Notes under the pieces: model-generated
What the model was told of the DNA's origin: nothing
Databases searched by the model: none
Seen by the model: only the letters and a program-made list of their open reading frames with translations
Shown: positions 10,117 through 22,070 of the stretch, in pieces
Layout: the number at the start of each line of letters is the position of its first letter
Position numbering within the stretch: the first letter of the stretch is position 1
Translations under genes and position numbers: made by a program
DNA from: Muricea muricata
Lineage: Eukaryota > Cnidaria > Anthozoa > Malacalcyonacea > Plexauridae
DNA length: 64,000 nt
NCBI GenBank assembly: GCA_963855995.1
Contig: OY979724.1
Span: 7,355,772-7,419,771, forward strand
Direction of reading: 5' to 3'

Positions 10117-11757
10117 TCAATTTTTCTCTGATGTCTGGATACAGTGTTTAATGTTTTGGGCAAGTACTGCCGTACCTCTCCTATTTAAGTGCAAGCCACC
10201 TTGATTTAAATGACTCTTATTAATATTTGAGTGCTTAATAAACTGCCATGATTGATTGCGGCATGTCGTTTCCAACAATTTATTTATATATTGTACCTTC
10301 TTGTCGTAGTCTTCTCCGTCAGATCTTGTTATAAGCTCTGATATATAGAGCTTAAGACCAGGAACTTGCTTAGTCGCTGTTTTCCCCAGTTCGGCAATAT
10401 CTTGCGCAATCTCGTCAGGCAATTTTCCATAGAGGTCGTTAGTTCCCACATGAATGATAAGATGGCTAGGCTTTGCTTTTAATGTCGGTTGTAGATAGTG
10501 CTTCATATCTTCTGTATTTGCTCCTGAGAAGGTTCTGAAGGTTAGTCTACTTTTAAGTCCTTGTCGGAGCTTCGCCGGCTCTATATGTTTAATTATGGAG
10601 TCTCCTACAACAACTATATTAGGACGATTTCGATCGTCAGTTCGCTGTCTTGTTTGTTGGTCTTGATGTTCTCCAGTGGGAGTTTCTGGATAGTGTTGGG
10701 TTCTATTTTTCCTTTTTGTTCGGTTTTGCTCACGCTGAGGTTTCTGCGATGATTGGTTGGAAGTTGCTTGTGTGCATTTTGATACTCGATGTTCGGTGTC
10801 TGAGACTTCTTCAGGGCGTTGGATTATAGTTTTTCCTCGTGTTTGAGTTGATCGCTGCATGATAGTATATGTACGTTCTGTTTCGCTTCCTACAGTATCT
10901 TGATCACTTCTGTCGTTTTCATCAAAACTAAATCTATTGCTTAAATTAATGCTCGGGTGGAACACTGTTTTTGACACTTTGTTTTGGTTGTTTGTCTGTT
11001 GTATGTCGTTTGTCATTTGAAGACTGCTTTGTTCTGTTTCTTCGTCACGGTTTAGATTCGTTCTATTTCCTTTGTTATTCAAATCTTCAACTAATAATTT
11101 CATAGCAGTAATTAGGGAATCCTTTTCTTCGTTAGCGTTTTTCACCTTTCCCTGCAAATCGGCCAAGATGTAACTTAGATTGTTTACTCTCTCTTTCAAG
11201 CTATCGTTCTCGTTTTTAAGATCGGAATTTTCGTTTGTAAGCTTGAGATTCTTTATCTTTAAATTATCAATTTCTGTATTGTATGCATTAGCATGTTCAG
11301 TAAACGACTTAATAGCTGCCATATTTGCATTGACGTCTTTTGATAAGGCTTCTAATTGATTGCTTAGAGTCTCAAGGGAAGGGGAGCTGTTGATGTGTTG
11401 GGGAGGGCAGATTATACTTTCATCAACATGGCCTGTCTGTTCGGCATCAATATTTACCAAGTTACTTGCCAGTTTTTTAGATATTAAAGCCAATGACATC
11501 AGCTTTTCTTCAATCTGGCTTTTTTCACCCTCATGGACAGCTAATGTTTGAGTCTTCATATGCCATTTGATTACGACGTCTTGATTTTCATACATCTTTG
11601 TGTCAGCTCCAGGCGAAGACCATTTGCCATTTGTTAAGTTTAAAACTTCTTCAACAAAATCTTGCAGAGACTCGAGTGAATCTGTCCATATAAGCTTGCC
11701 CTTACTGTTCAACAACAGGTTATGTATTAAACTGTTCTTGTCATTTAACTGATTCAT
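10117..11757 (-). CDS. LINE ORF1: coiled coil plus SGNH/esterase-like domain
   Basis: This is an intact frame of 546 residues from ATG 11757 (MNQLNDKNS). Residues about 150-225 form a coiled coil rich in N, L, K and E. A polar linker follows, with an Arg/Gln/Thr-rich part near residue 350. The C-terminal domain has the SGNH-hydrolase blocks: GDSII (block I Ser), HVGTNDL (block III Asn) and GGLHLNRRGT (block V His). ORF1 proteins with an esterase domain are typical of CR1-type LINEs, where they bind nucleic acid and may act on lipids. The frame opens further upstream to 11793, but that part lies at the insertion junction. Confidence 0.8.
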   Translation of the reverse strand: MNQLNDKNSLIHNLLLNSKGKLIWTDSLESLQDFVEEVLNLTNGKWSSPGADTKMYENQDVVIKWHMKTQTLAVHEGEKSQIEEKLMSLALISKKLASNLVNIDAEQTGHVDESIICPPQHINSSPSLETLSNQLEALSKDVNANMAAIKSFTEHANAYNTEIDNLKIKNLKLTNENSDLKNENDSLKERVNNLSYILADLQGKVKNANEEKDSLITAMKLLVEDLNNKGNRTNLNRDEETEQSSLQMTNDIQQTNNQNKVSKTVFHPSINLSNRFSFDENDRSDQDTVGSETERTYTIMQRSTQTRGKTIIQRPEEVSDTEHRVSKCTQATSNQSSQKPQREQNRTKRKNRTQHYPETPTGEHQDQQTRQRTDDRNRPNIVVVGDSIIKHIEPAKLRQGLKSRLTFRTFSGANTEDMKHYLQPTLKAKPSHLIIHVGTNDLYGKLPDEIAQDIAELGKTATKQVPGLKLYISELITRSDGEDYDKKVQYINKLLETTCRNQSWQFIKHSNINKSHLNQGGLHLNRRGTAVLAQNIKHCIQTSEKN

Positions 11758-11793
11758 TTTTAAAGAATAAAGCGGAGCTCTAAAATAAAACAT

Positions 11794-12315
11794 CTATCTA
11801 CTACCCACGTACCACGTCGCAGTTCCCTTGGTATAACATGTACTTGCACGTTATCGTTAAACGTTACTTTTTCATGGTATTTTAATTTATCCATTGCCGT
11901 CATTTTAGACCAGTTTCGATTTAAGTCCCGAATATACGGCTTAACGATCGTACGAACAATATGTGCTTCGACGGTTCTTCCCGCACCGTATAAGTTCGTT
12001 GGCAAGAAAAGTTAACTTACGTTGTTTTTTCCGTTCGATCGCCCTGTGGTTTTTCCAGAGGACAGGTAATAGTTCATAGCGGATTTGTTTATAAATACCT
12101 TTCCTATATTCTTTTTTTTCAAAAAACAATAATTTTAACATCTGGTGAATCATACTTCCAACCTTATCCGTAGGATTTAATTCGGCAATATTAAACACGA
12201 GATATAGGACCGCTTCTTTAAAATCTTTAGGCTCTCTATAACTCCTGCCAATATCAATCCATAAACAGTTGTTCCTGAACCCCCTAAAGACATCATTGAA
12301 TAAGTCTGCATGGTG
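11794..12315 (-). pseudogene. Middle piece of the thrice-split virus-like gene (part B)
   Basis: Reading from 12315, the frame contains NNCLWIDIGRSY, NIAELNPTDKVG and a basic helical part (NHRAIERKKQRK). A one-base shift near 12010 is followed by YGAGRTVEAHIV and VHVIPRELRRG, ending in VVDR at 11794. At 12308-12315 it is cut by the P element and at 11794 by the LINE. The beginning lies beyond the P element at 24116 and the end beyond the LINE at 6949. The whole would be about 230 codons. I do not recognise the protein. It belongs to the minus-strand series between the GIY-YIG nuclease and the small membrane genes. Confidence 0.55.
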
Positions 12316-12748
12316 CAGTGACCTGAATATAACTGGAACGCTACCTTCTCATAAACGGCACGGCAAAATTTGAAGCCAAATTTGACTTCCAGACACGCGA
12401 GTCTTGACTTCCAGACAAGCGTGTTTATGTCCCGCATCATATCTCGCGAGATGTAGTCAACTCGTGGAGCTGTGAATTCTGAACGCTGCGAGGCAGTTTC
12501 AAGCGGTAGAAAAGGTGTCATATATAATAAATAAAAAGGAAAAATACGCTTTAGAAAGATATTTTTATTGTTTATAAACACCGTTTGTTGAAAACTACGT
12601 GGCCGAGAAGGGTAAAATTTATCATTCGGCTGTTCCAGTAAATGTGCCTGTCAAGATTCAAGCATCGATGGAACGAAGATAGAACATTTTTAAACTTCGA
12701 TTTTAACAATTTTTGCATACAAGTTCATACCAGTAAGTAAACATTTTA

Positions 12749-15700
12749 TTACTGATTGTTAAACAATGTTAGTTTATTAAACCTGTGTCGATCACTTTGC
12801 TTTCCACCATTGATGACTTCTCTTGTGTATTTCTTACCCAGGTTGTAGAGCCTTAGCGTGAAATATTTGTCTGCGATGCATTTTATCAGCTTAGTCGTGT
12901 GCTCATCTTCAACCACGACTTCATTCATGCCTTTCTCGTGTTCCAAAAACAAGTCTATTGTTGTATCAAGGCTGAAATAATGACAGACTGTAATGATTAT
13001 TCTTTTGTTTAGGTTGCTTGCATTCGATACATGTATTTGTTGGCCATCGATCTTGCTTATGGCAGTTGATCTAAAAACACGTTCGCAGTATTCGATTATT
13101 CTGAAAACCGAGGTTGATGGTATTTGTAAGCCCCACGGTTGATAAAGGTTGTGAAAGAAGCTGCTGTTCCAGCATTGTGGTATAAGTTAGCACTGTAGTC
13201 ATGGCCATTGGCAGGTACTTCTGTTGGTTGGGCAAGTAAACATTTTTTACACTCCGTGCATTGCAGCTTTTTGTTAAGCTTAGATGCAATGTATCCTGCT
13301 ATATAGAATAGAACATTCGAGAGGAATTCACCATGTCCATCTTCATTTAGATGCGCACAGATGGAGTCTATGTCAGTATCAGCTGAACTCATGGATACTT
13401 CGTTATGTTGTGGTTGATTTTCATCAGGTATGTGCTTTTTTGAATGGAAAATGGGTATGATGTTGTTACAGCCAGTGAAATCTACACAATTAGCATTCTT
13501 TGAAGCAGTTATGGCATTCCTCATTAACATGTTTCGAATAGCATACTTTAGTTGAAGGACATTTGGGTTATTATTCCAACCTTCTTTCGATCGAATACAG
13601 GAGAATAGAAGTTCTAGATGGTCTTGTGAAAATTTGTATGTTAGTAGGTATTTGAATGGATTGTTGGGCAAGGAAAACATTTGTGATGACATTGCAATTG
13701 TTGATTTAATACAAGCAGTAAAACCAATGACAAATGTTTTACGTTGCGAATTGCAGAGTAACTGTGATGTTGTTGAAGCTGTCTGTAATGATAGCAGATA
13801 TTTTGCTGAAGACAAAAACATTTCTTCCCAGGTATCTTTGGTATGAGGACGTAATGGAGCCTTGAAACCTTGCCCGTGTGGATTACGCGAGTTAAGCATG
13901 TCAAATAACCTGTCAATTACACGTATAAATTTTACTGTGCCAAGACTGCCTTCAAAATTTGGAAATTTGGGTGACTTTTCTAAAAACTCTATTGCATCGG
14001 CAACAGATGAACCTATTGTTTGAGCGGCCAATTGTACATTCATTTTATGCTTTTGGAATCTGAGATGATTCGATGACAATTTATTTTTTAAATTGAGACC
14101 TGCATTTTGTTGTAAATTTTGTAGGTCTTTAATATCTTTCCAGCGTACTGATTGACCCTTGCAATCAACAAAAGAACCATAGTCTGCCAGAGCATTTCGT
14201 GCTAATTTTAGCATGTGGCATGGGTCGCAAATGGCATAGACATTTTCACCTGTTGTAGGATGACTAAAAGATGTTTTCATATCATTGTATGTTCCACAGA
14301 AGTCACAACCAAGTGTTTCAAATGTATTCAGGTTTACTGCAGTTCCATTAGCAGTCACTGACCAAACTTTCAAATCAGCTTTGACTGCTAATTCCAAGGC
14401 TTTCAACACCAAATTTGCCTGGTCTTTTGCTGTTATTTTGTCAGTTAAAAAATAACCAATTGGACATTTCCAATGGGCCCTTGTTCCCACCAATAAAAAG
14501 ACTAGTGCCTCAGAAACCAGTTTTGTAGGGGTAGGATTTGGAATGGCATTCCCAAAGTCAACAAATCCTGAATATTTGTCTTTTTCAGGGTTCCAGAGCA
14601 TTTGCTTTCGTATTGCCATTGCATCAACTACCAAGCAGCAGTCCTTATTATTTGGTGAATTTGAAATTTGGCTTGACAATGAGGTGAACGCATCTTCAAT
14701 GAATCCAGGCTCGCATTTAAAAGATGAAGACCACTTGCGTACAAGTGATGGATTGGGTAGGGGAATTATGGATCTAACATTACTTGTAAGCTCGTGGTGA
14801 ATAATAATGTAAAGTTAGTGCTAATTCTTTCAGGCAGATGGTGCAGCTTTCATATTATCTCTAAAGTTATATAAAAAATGTAACTGAGTATTTTCAAAAG
14901 ATTAGTGCATTGCTTCTGCTTCTTTAGCATTCATAATTTTTTCTTGTTTCAGTTTGGTAATGACATCATCCATGGTTTTTGCTTTTTGCTTTGCACGACG
15001 TAACTGTTGTTGCAGGTTTTTTACTTTTTGTTTTAACTTTTTTTGCATTTCATGTCTTTCATCCATGGTGTCTACCCTGCGGATTTTGGCTGGAGGTGGA
15101 AGGTCTGGATCCAATTCTGATGGGAAAACAACCGAGTCTGTTGGAGGAAAGGATATGGGCGTGGAATTTGCGTCATTTGTGTTTTCCTTGTCATTTATTG
15201 AATTTGTGGCTGGGGTGACTAGATCTATGGGCTTTGATGGGCGTGCATACTTTTTAATACGACATGTCCCATGTTTTGAAGGTGGAATAATGTAGTCTGT
15301 GTTGTGAGAATGATCACTGCATATACGACTGGCAGTTGTTGCTTTCCAAGATGCTGTTGGTGAGTTGTTTTGATTGACAAACCTCTCCCAATGCTCATTT
15401 GTTAGCTCATTTTTTAAAGGAAATCTGTAATAAATACAAGTATGCTACTTGTTTCATTTGCTGTATGCATGAATTATGAGAGAATAGTTTTTTGCTTATC
15501 AATTATAGGCGTTTTAGCCCAATTTTTAACCAGTGATGTTTAAAGGACTCACAAATAGATTATTAACACTAAATAGAAATTGTGTTGTTTTAATCTTAAA
15601 TATTGTATATTTTTACAACAATATGTGCAAAAGACAATTTTGTTAGTAGTGCTCTATTTCTAACAAAATATCACATTATTTTAATATAGGAAAATCTACA

Positions 15701-15864
15701 CCCTAATGGTGTGACTTTACGTTCTTTATGTCAAACAGGAAAAGTAAATGTCTATTATATTGAGACAATTATGACATTTACCTGTGAAAAGCAACCGGTT
15801 TTACTTCGTTATGACCAGGAGTGCCCCTGTTTTTGCAGCCACGAATCACACAAGTATTGGGCAT
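12749..15864 (-). pseudogene. THAP9-like P-element transposase, spliced, decayed
   Basis: Exon 1 (15864-15782) encodes the first half of a THAP zinc finger (MPNTCVIRGCKNRG, C-x4-C) and ends CACAG|GTAAAT. The acceptor TTACAG at 15425 restores the phase and gives the second half (EHWERFVN, then RICSDH as the Cys/His pair). A linker with coiled coil (15114-14902) follows, then a TAA after AMH, frameshifts near 14830-14785, and the long catalytic part from about 14760 to 13096 (LVVDAMAIRKQ, DPCHMLKLARNAL). After another shift near 13100 the C-terminus runs to 12749. The fold corresponds to the RNase H-like domain of P transposases. Several disruptions make this copy non-autonomous. Confidence 0.85.
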
Positions 15865-16458
15865 GTTTTATGTGAACACTGCCTCATTGAGCATGAAAGT
15901 TTTACCTGTAAAAATGCTTTTAAATACTCAGTAACGCTTTTGAAAACTATCGTCGTACTGTAGAAATGTAGCAAAATAAGTGTAAACGGTTGTGCAAGCA
16001 AGGCCTCTCTGCAGCAAAACACTATTTTTTAACGTTTAGAACACTATAAAACTAACTTGGGCTCGGGTAATTTTATGTTTTACTGTATTATATGCGATCA
16101 GTGAAGTAGTTTTACTGAAGATTTTTGCTAAAACCTGATAAAATTTCCGATTTATTGTTAATTTCACGAAGATATCGGTCAAGTGCCGTAGTAGACCTTA
16201 CAAATACGGATGATTGCACGAGCGTACAGCCAGTATTTTCTTCAAAATATAGATTAGAACTTCCTAGTGTGTCTTATACGAATAAATATGTTTATGTAAA
16301 CGCGAAAACGATATTTTTCACTTCGAATTTGATGGCCTTTACAATTTTGCAGACATTTTCAATTGAAATTGCGTAATCGTTTGTTTTGGTCGCGTTGTTA
16401 TTTGCGTGAAATGTCTGGGTACGAATGGCTTCAAATTTCCCGCCTCATGTAGCGTTCC
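15865..16458. other. 5' non-coding part of the P element
   Basis: Between the THAP start codon and the nested transposon I see AT-rich sequence with no sustained coding frame. The last 30 bp (…GTAGCGTTCC) are the inner part of the right P terminal repeat. A promoter for the transposase would be expected here, but no clear element stands out. Confidence 0.5.
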
Positions 16459-16735
16459 TACGGTGGCCCACAAGGGTCACGGCAAATTTACTATATTTGT
16501 GGCACAACCGCGCTATTTTTCATCTCAACCACACTATTTCGGGGCAAAACCACACTAAATTTAACGGCAAAACCATGCTAAATTTCACGGCAAATCCATG
16601 CTAAATTTCACGGCGAAACCACGCTAATTCCACGGCAAAACCATGCTAAAATTCCACGGCAAAACCACGCTAAATTCCACGGCGGAAGTAAAACTGGCGG
16701 CGGAAGTAAAACCTATGGCGGAAGTGAAAACACGG
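16459..16735 (+). repeat. Left terminal inverted repeat with two subterminal tandem arrays
   Basis: After the 40-bp tip come about seven units of roughly 22 bp built on CACGGCAAAACCATGCTAAAT, then about four units of 15-16 bp built on GGCGGAAGTAAAAC. The same arrays occur inverted at the right end. Arrays like these are plausible transposase-binding sites; that is inference. Confidence 0.8.
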
Positions 16736-16750
16736 CATGTGTCAAAAAAC

Positions 16751-17883
16751 ATGGAGGACGTCGAAGAAAAAATAGAATACTTGTTTTATAAAGGATATAC
16801 CTACGAAGAAATTGTTGGATTGCTTTCAGTGGATTATGGAATTCAATTAAGTCTCAGCACATTGAAGAGAAAGCTCAAAGACATGAATTTATCGCGAAAA
16901 AATGTAAATTTTGATGTTAATTTAGTCAGACAAGCGATTGAAGAACTTATAGACGGCCCAAATTCCTGCGTTGGTTATCGCTCGATTTGGCATACTCTTA
17001 AACTAAGAGGTATGATTGTTCCTCGCCTTGTGGTTCAACAGTTAATGCAAGAAATTGATCCAGAAGGAGCTCAGGCCAGAAAAGCACATAGGTTACGAAG
17101 GCGACAGTACCATTCTCCTGGCCCAAATAGCGTTTGGCATGCGGACGGATACGACAAACTTAAACCGTACGGTTCACCCATCCATGGGTGTATTGATGGC
17201 TTCAGCCGAAAAGTCATCTGGCTGTATGTGACGCGGTCTAACAACTATCCTGACAACATTGCTGCATACTATCTCGATTCTGTTAAAGAACTTGGTGGGT
17301 GTCCACGTAAACTCAATACTGACCTTGGAACAGAGAATGGCACCATGGCTGGTATTCATTGTTTTTTCATGGGTAGTGAAGACTCGCACCAGTACGTTGC
17401 CTCACCAAGAAATCAAAGAATCGAGGCATGGTGGTCTTTTCTGAGAAAGAATTGGAGTAATTGGTGGATAAATTTTTTCAAAGATTTAATTGAAAGAGAA
17501 AGCTTAAATATTACTGACCCCATTCAAAGAGAATGCATCTGGTTTTCTTTTCAAATTTGATTCAATCCAGTTTAGATGAGGTTAAAGAATCCTGGAACAC
17601 CCATTATATACGCAAATCTAGGCATGACACTGTTTGTGGGAGGCCAACTGCAATATATTCGTTGCAAGAAGCCCATGGAGGAATTCGAGGGTTAATTGTG
17701 AATGTTACAGATAATGAACTGGAATATGCAAGTGAACACTTGATAGAAAAAGAAGACGAAAATGAGTACCAAGACTACTTCAAGTATGTCATGGACACTT
17801 TAAATCTCCATGAGCCTGGGCACTGGAGGGAAGCTTTACAACTGTATGAAAATTTAAAATCAATTGCAGTTAATGGAATGTGA
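16751..17883 (+). pseudogene. Integrase-like (DDE) transposase, copy 1, one frameshift
   Basis: I chose ATG 16751 (MEDVEEKIEYLF) because the frame upstream only translates the terminal repeat arrays. The N-terminus is a helix-turn-helix-like region (YEEIVGLLS, STLKRKLKD). The DDE core has the first Asp in VWHADGYDKL, the second in NTDLGTEN and the Glu in NQRIEAWWSF. A T-run near 17545 carries a one-base shift, after which the C-terminal part (HYIRKSRHDTVCGRPT, then an acidic helical tail) continues to 17883. Total would be about 375 residues. It would catalyse cut-and-paste movement of the element. A diverged copy at 51018 has the same three catalytic motifs. Confidence 0.8.
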
Positions 17884-19070
17884 ATTTAATAGTATATATC
17901 CAACTCTTCTACCTTCCATACATTGTTTCCTTCACAAAATGTAAAAGTATAAAACACATTCTGAATTTATGGGCATGAAATTTGTTATGCATATAAATCG
18001 TCAAAATTACAATTTGCTCCATTTTTAGTCTTTCAAATAGCTGCTGAAACCTTTTTGTAAACAATGTAAATACATGTCCCAGGGGAGAAAAGTGAAATAA
18101 CAATATGCAAATTACGTAAATTAATTCATGAATGGCAAAGCTGAAAGTTTCTACAGCCATTTGAAGAATTAACTTTTACCAAATTTTGCAGTAATTTAAC
18201 CATTAATTAAACGCATTACGAATTTCCTGTCTACGAATTAAAAGTGAATTTTAAACTTTCAAATTTGTGTACAATACATTTTTAAACAACTAAAGAAGAC
18301 AACCCCTTGCCACAGGAAATCCATCTTTATGAACATTTGTTGTTTATTCTACATTACAAATTCCAAACAATCTATATAACAAAAATTCATAGCAGGAATG
18401 AATGCACCTTGTATTGTAAAAAGATAATCCAACTAATACAAAGGTTTTATTTAATAAAACTTAACAAAACGCTTAAACACATTTGTGAAATGCAGAACAT
18501 GCAAACACTTTAATACCACGTAAATTTTGTGGGTATTTTACTTAATAAGAGTAAACTGTTCTTTCTATAATACATGCATGATTACTTCTCAGCTCTTAAT
18601 TTTTTTGATACAACACAACTTGCTAAAGTCACTGTGGAGTTAAGACCTACAATCCTGGTCAAAAATGTTAAGACACTTGAACATTTACAGGCGTTAACTT
18701 AATCCCTAGCGCCCCCTCCCCACCCCATTCAATGTTGAAAATTGAGTAATTTTTAACAATGTTGAAGTTGAATTACTCAATGTTCAACATTGTTGAAAAT
18801 TGAGTAATTCAACTTTAATATTGAATGGGGAAGAGGGGGGTTTATAACAAAACTTTGCATTAAATCAAGTCTGTTTTATCTAAATAAAGAAAACATGTAA
18901 GAAAGTTGTGATGCTTCAAGGACTTTTAGCCAGGATTGTAGGCATACTTTAGAAATAACGGAATTTAAATATTCCAAACAAACAAAAACTCAACCTAATA
19001 TTAAGTGTTCAATGTAAAACAATTCAGTGGATTGACATGACGTCATCATGGTGGATCAATGTTGAATGAG
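17884..19070. other. Intergenic space between convergent integrase and HECT-like genes
   Basis: No coding sequence is seen. It is AT-rich and contains a 289-bp MITE (18650-18938). The 3' ends of both genes face each other across it. Confidence 0.5.
18650..18938. mobile_element. Tc1/mariner-type MITE (289 bp)
   Basis: Inverted ends CAATCCTGGTCAAAA and TTTTAGCCAGGATTG are bordered by TA on each side (18648-18649, 18939-18940), the usual Tc1/mariner target. An inner palindrome near 18715-18835 (ATTCAATGTTGAAAATTGAG and inverse) would fold into a long hairpin. Confidence 0.7.
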
Positions 19071-20455
19071 CTATCGCTTTCTAAATGCTTGTGATTTGCT
19101 TAAAGCTAATAAAAAAACATGTTTGAAACTCGCACTTGAATTCATATGCAAAACTGGAAGGGTAATAGCACGACCACAGGCACCAACAACTGGGAAACAT
19201 ATGGTGTGATTTGGATTTCGCTGTTTGCAATCATGATCAAACGACACGTGGACTGAACGGTCGCTGCTTCCAAGCTCCCGATGTTTTACACCTGTTATCC
19301 ATCCCAAGACACCACGCGGAGATATATCCTGCATACCGAAATTTTCATTTTCACAAGCATTGCTAGTATTTTCAACTGTCTTCTCATTACTGTCACCTGC
19401 AGCCCATGTTAATGCTTCGGAATCTCCATTCTGTTTATCATCTTCTAATTCCATCAGAAAGTCTTGAAAGTAGTCCATCATATGTTCTTCTTCAACTCTT
19501 CTGCTTGATCCTTCGTCGGAAAATTCCGGCTTTATCAATGACAACACATAATCGGCATCTACAGCAATCTGCTGACCAGATACAAATAGGGAGCGGATAA
19601 CTTGAGAGTGGTTAGAAACTATATCAGCCAGCCCGAATAGATTTAATCCTCTACGAAACTCGTTTAAACACAGCATTCTCCTACTGATGATACATGCAAC
19701 AACCGAAGATATAATTGAGTCAGCGTTTGCTTGATTTATCTGTCCGGTATATCCATGATCTATTATTGTATCTTAAACTGCAGAACATCACTCTTTATTT
19801 GATCAAGCATTTCCTTTTCCTTTGATGTTAAATGCTCGACTAGACTTGGGCTAGTGAAGTCAATATCTTCATCTGTGAGAAGCGTTTTGTAGACTTTGTC
19901 ATCTAGAAAGCATGGCGGTGGTCCACCTTGTGCCAAGCTCGCAGCAACCAATTCGCCACAAGCTCTAAAGTTGCCATTGTGAATATCATTAGTTGAGTGG
20001 ATAGGGCTTCCATCAGGAAATAACTTATTTTTAATATCCGAAATAGTTTCTGTTAAGAATTCCTTTGCCAAAGCTCCGGTATCAATACCATCTTCGCCAA
20101 TAAATTTTACACGAAGGGTGTGTTCTGGTGTTACTTTATTGGTTGCCCTTTTCCAAAGATTCAGCTTTCTTTCCAACTGTGCTTTTCTTTGGACAACTAT
20201 ATATAATGAATCCGTGCCATCATCCTTGCCAATAACCTTTTCTTCCAAGGCCAAATTTACCTGAGATTCGTTTGTGAAAACATCCTCCCCTTTATCAAGT
20301 TCACTCTGTAAGGCAATAGCAATTTCTTCATCATTCTTAATTTGTATTTCATCTTCTTTACAACGGGCTGTGTCATCATGTTTTTCTTTCCTTTGACGTT
20401 TTACAGCAGCATTTCCTTCATCTTCACTGTCTGAATCGCGTATATATACCTGGTT

Positions 20456-20931
20456 CTGTGAAGAAAAAAAGTTAATTGGTTTTTCAGGTTGGTTTCAACA
20501 ATAAAGCCGGAAGTCGTGCATGCGTCACGTGAAAGTCCAACCTTTGTATCGAAAGGCTACAGTTGTTTTTCGAGTTTTCGTTTATTTGGAATTTTTGTTT
20601 ATTTCTGTTATATTACCACAATTTTATTTTAAGTGCTAAATACACCTTAAAAGAGCAAAATTTGATGTCGCTCTGATAGTAATCCGATATTCGTGTATCT
20701 AGGGACTGGGGTCTAAAAAATTTAAGCATGTAATGTAAGTTAAAAATTTAAACAATAACAGTTTTTGTCTTGTTTACTGCTATGTTTTTTTCGCCTCGGG
20801 AAACATCATAGATTTCGGGATAACAAAACATACTGTTTCCTTCTGGCCCAGTAAGTGTTAATTAACACCACTTTATAAAAATGTATCACAAGTTTTTGAG
20901 GGTTGATATCCCTTGATCCAGATATTTTTAC
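20456..20931. other. Intron 2 of the HECT-like gene
   Basis: Bounded by GTAAAAA (20931 reading minus) and a CTTTTTTCTTCACAG acceptor before 20455. AT-rich, no coding frame or recognisable repeat. Confidence 0.6.
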
Positions 20932-21646
20932 CTTCTTTTCTGAAACTTTAGCTCGAGTAGATGGAACCCACGTTGAACAGCCTGAAGGGCCAGCGACTTC
21001 GTCAGAAAACTCATCTCTTTCAAAAATATTGGGAAATTCTCTTTTTTTACTAACGGCAATGTTTATATCTTCGCCATCGGAACAGAATGTCTCACTGCAA
21101 GACAGGTCTTCAGTGGTACAGCGGTAAAATGTTATTCGCTTGTAATCCTTCAACACCTCCTCTTTGTACCTTTTAAGACTGAAAGCTTCTTGATTAGTTC
21201 CAGGTAGAAACGTGGCAATCTGACCATCTTCGTACAGCAGAGCATATTCTTTTCCTTCCTGATATAGATTTTTCCAATAATTCTTCCACCTCTCTTCAGC
21301 ATTTTCGAGAATTGTTTTATAGTCTGATGAAGTTGAAACTCGCAACGCTACACGCTTTGCCCTTCGTTCTTTGAGTTTTCCATCGTTTGCATCCCAATGC
21401 ATCAAACCAATTTTAATCACTACCTCTTTTTCATCTCTATTAATATTGCTTTTTTTGGGCATTTTCCCTCTGTTTAATGTTGCCTTGCTTGGTTTTCCAA
21501 TAGAATTTTTGTACTCAATAAAGCTCTTCACGCCAACACGACCAAATTGGCCAGTAACATTACTGAATTCTTGAGCATCTAAAAGTCAGTGGAAATGTTA
21601 CTAACAAATTTGACTCGTGTTAAATTACCTACTCCTCTATTGCATA

Positions 21647-22070
21647 CAGGGGTGGATTAACCACCTTGGGGCCTTTTGGGACCTCATGCTGGGCCACGTC
21701 CATTCTTCTGTCACACACATGTTTCCTATAAGGACACGCCCATTTTAGGTACGCCACAAATTTAGGAGCCTCTCGCATTCAGGGGCCTTGCAAATTTAAG
21801 GGCCTCGCCCCCTTGGCTGTACATATCCTATTTATTCTTGTTGACCCAACAACATGGCCAGATCGACGGCCTGAGACAGGCGTCTCAGAAATCCTAGTAG
21901 AGATACTAGATTGGCTGCGAAATGGTGATGATTTGCGAATAAAAACGACTATTTAACAATTTCTCTTTAAATTCAATTAGTTAGATTTTCATAATGGAGG
22001 GAGGGGGGGGGGGGCGGGGACTCACACTGAAAATCTACCTTGGACCTCGTGTGACATTAATCTGGCCCTG
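21647..22070. mobile_element. hAT-like non-autonomous element (424 bp) in intron 1
   Basis: Ends CAGGGGTGGATTAACC and CATTAATCTGGCCCTG are imperfect inverted repeats. The 8-bp flanks ATTGCATA (21639-21646) and ACTGCATA (22071-22078) differ at one base, indicating an older hAT-type insertion. No open frame inside. Confidence 0.65.

Larger units (their letters stand above)
6951..11793 (-). mobile_element. CR1/L2-like LINE, nearly full length
   Basis: The element reads on the minus strand from about 11793 (5') to about 6951 (3'), ending in seven AAT units. It carries an ORF1 with a coiled coil and an SGNH-type esterase domain, and an ORF2 with APE endonuclease and reverse transcriptase. The 5' junction follows ...GATAG and the 3' tail is followed by GTAG, so any target duplication is only about 3 bp (TAG), as often seen in CR1-type LINEs. 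It lies inside a gene of the virus-like element, both halves of which remain recognisable. Confidence 0.85.

Noticed and set aside
6951-11793. Treating the esterase-like ORF1 as a host enzyme
   Set aside because: Its position directly upstream of a LINE ORF2 on the same strand and its coiled coil show it is the LINE's ORF1.
12200-12581. Minus-strand 134-residue frame across 12315
   Set aside because: It fuses viral gene sequence with P-element terminal sequence; the P element starts at 12316, so the frame is an artefact of insertion.
13634-15295. Plus-strand frames across the THAP9-like region
   Set aside because: Antisense shadows of the transposase exons.
16643-16750. N-terminal extension of the integrase (AEVKLAAEVKPMAEVK)
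   Set aside because: It translates the GGCGGAAGTAAAAC terminal array; the likely start is 16751.
20300-20345. A true ubiquitin-interacting motif in the HECT-like gene
   Set aside because: The acidic DEEI..A..S pattern has one residue too few between Ala and Ser for the consensus; kept only as UIM-like.
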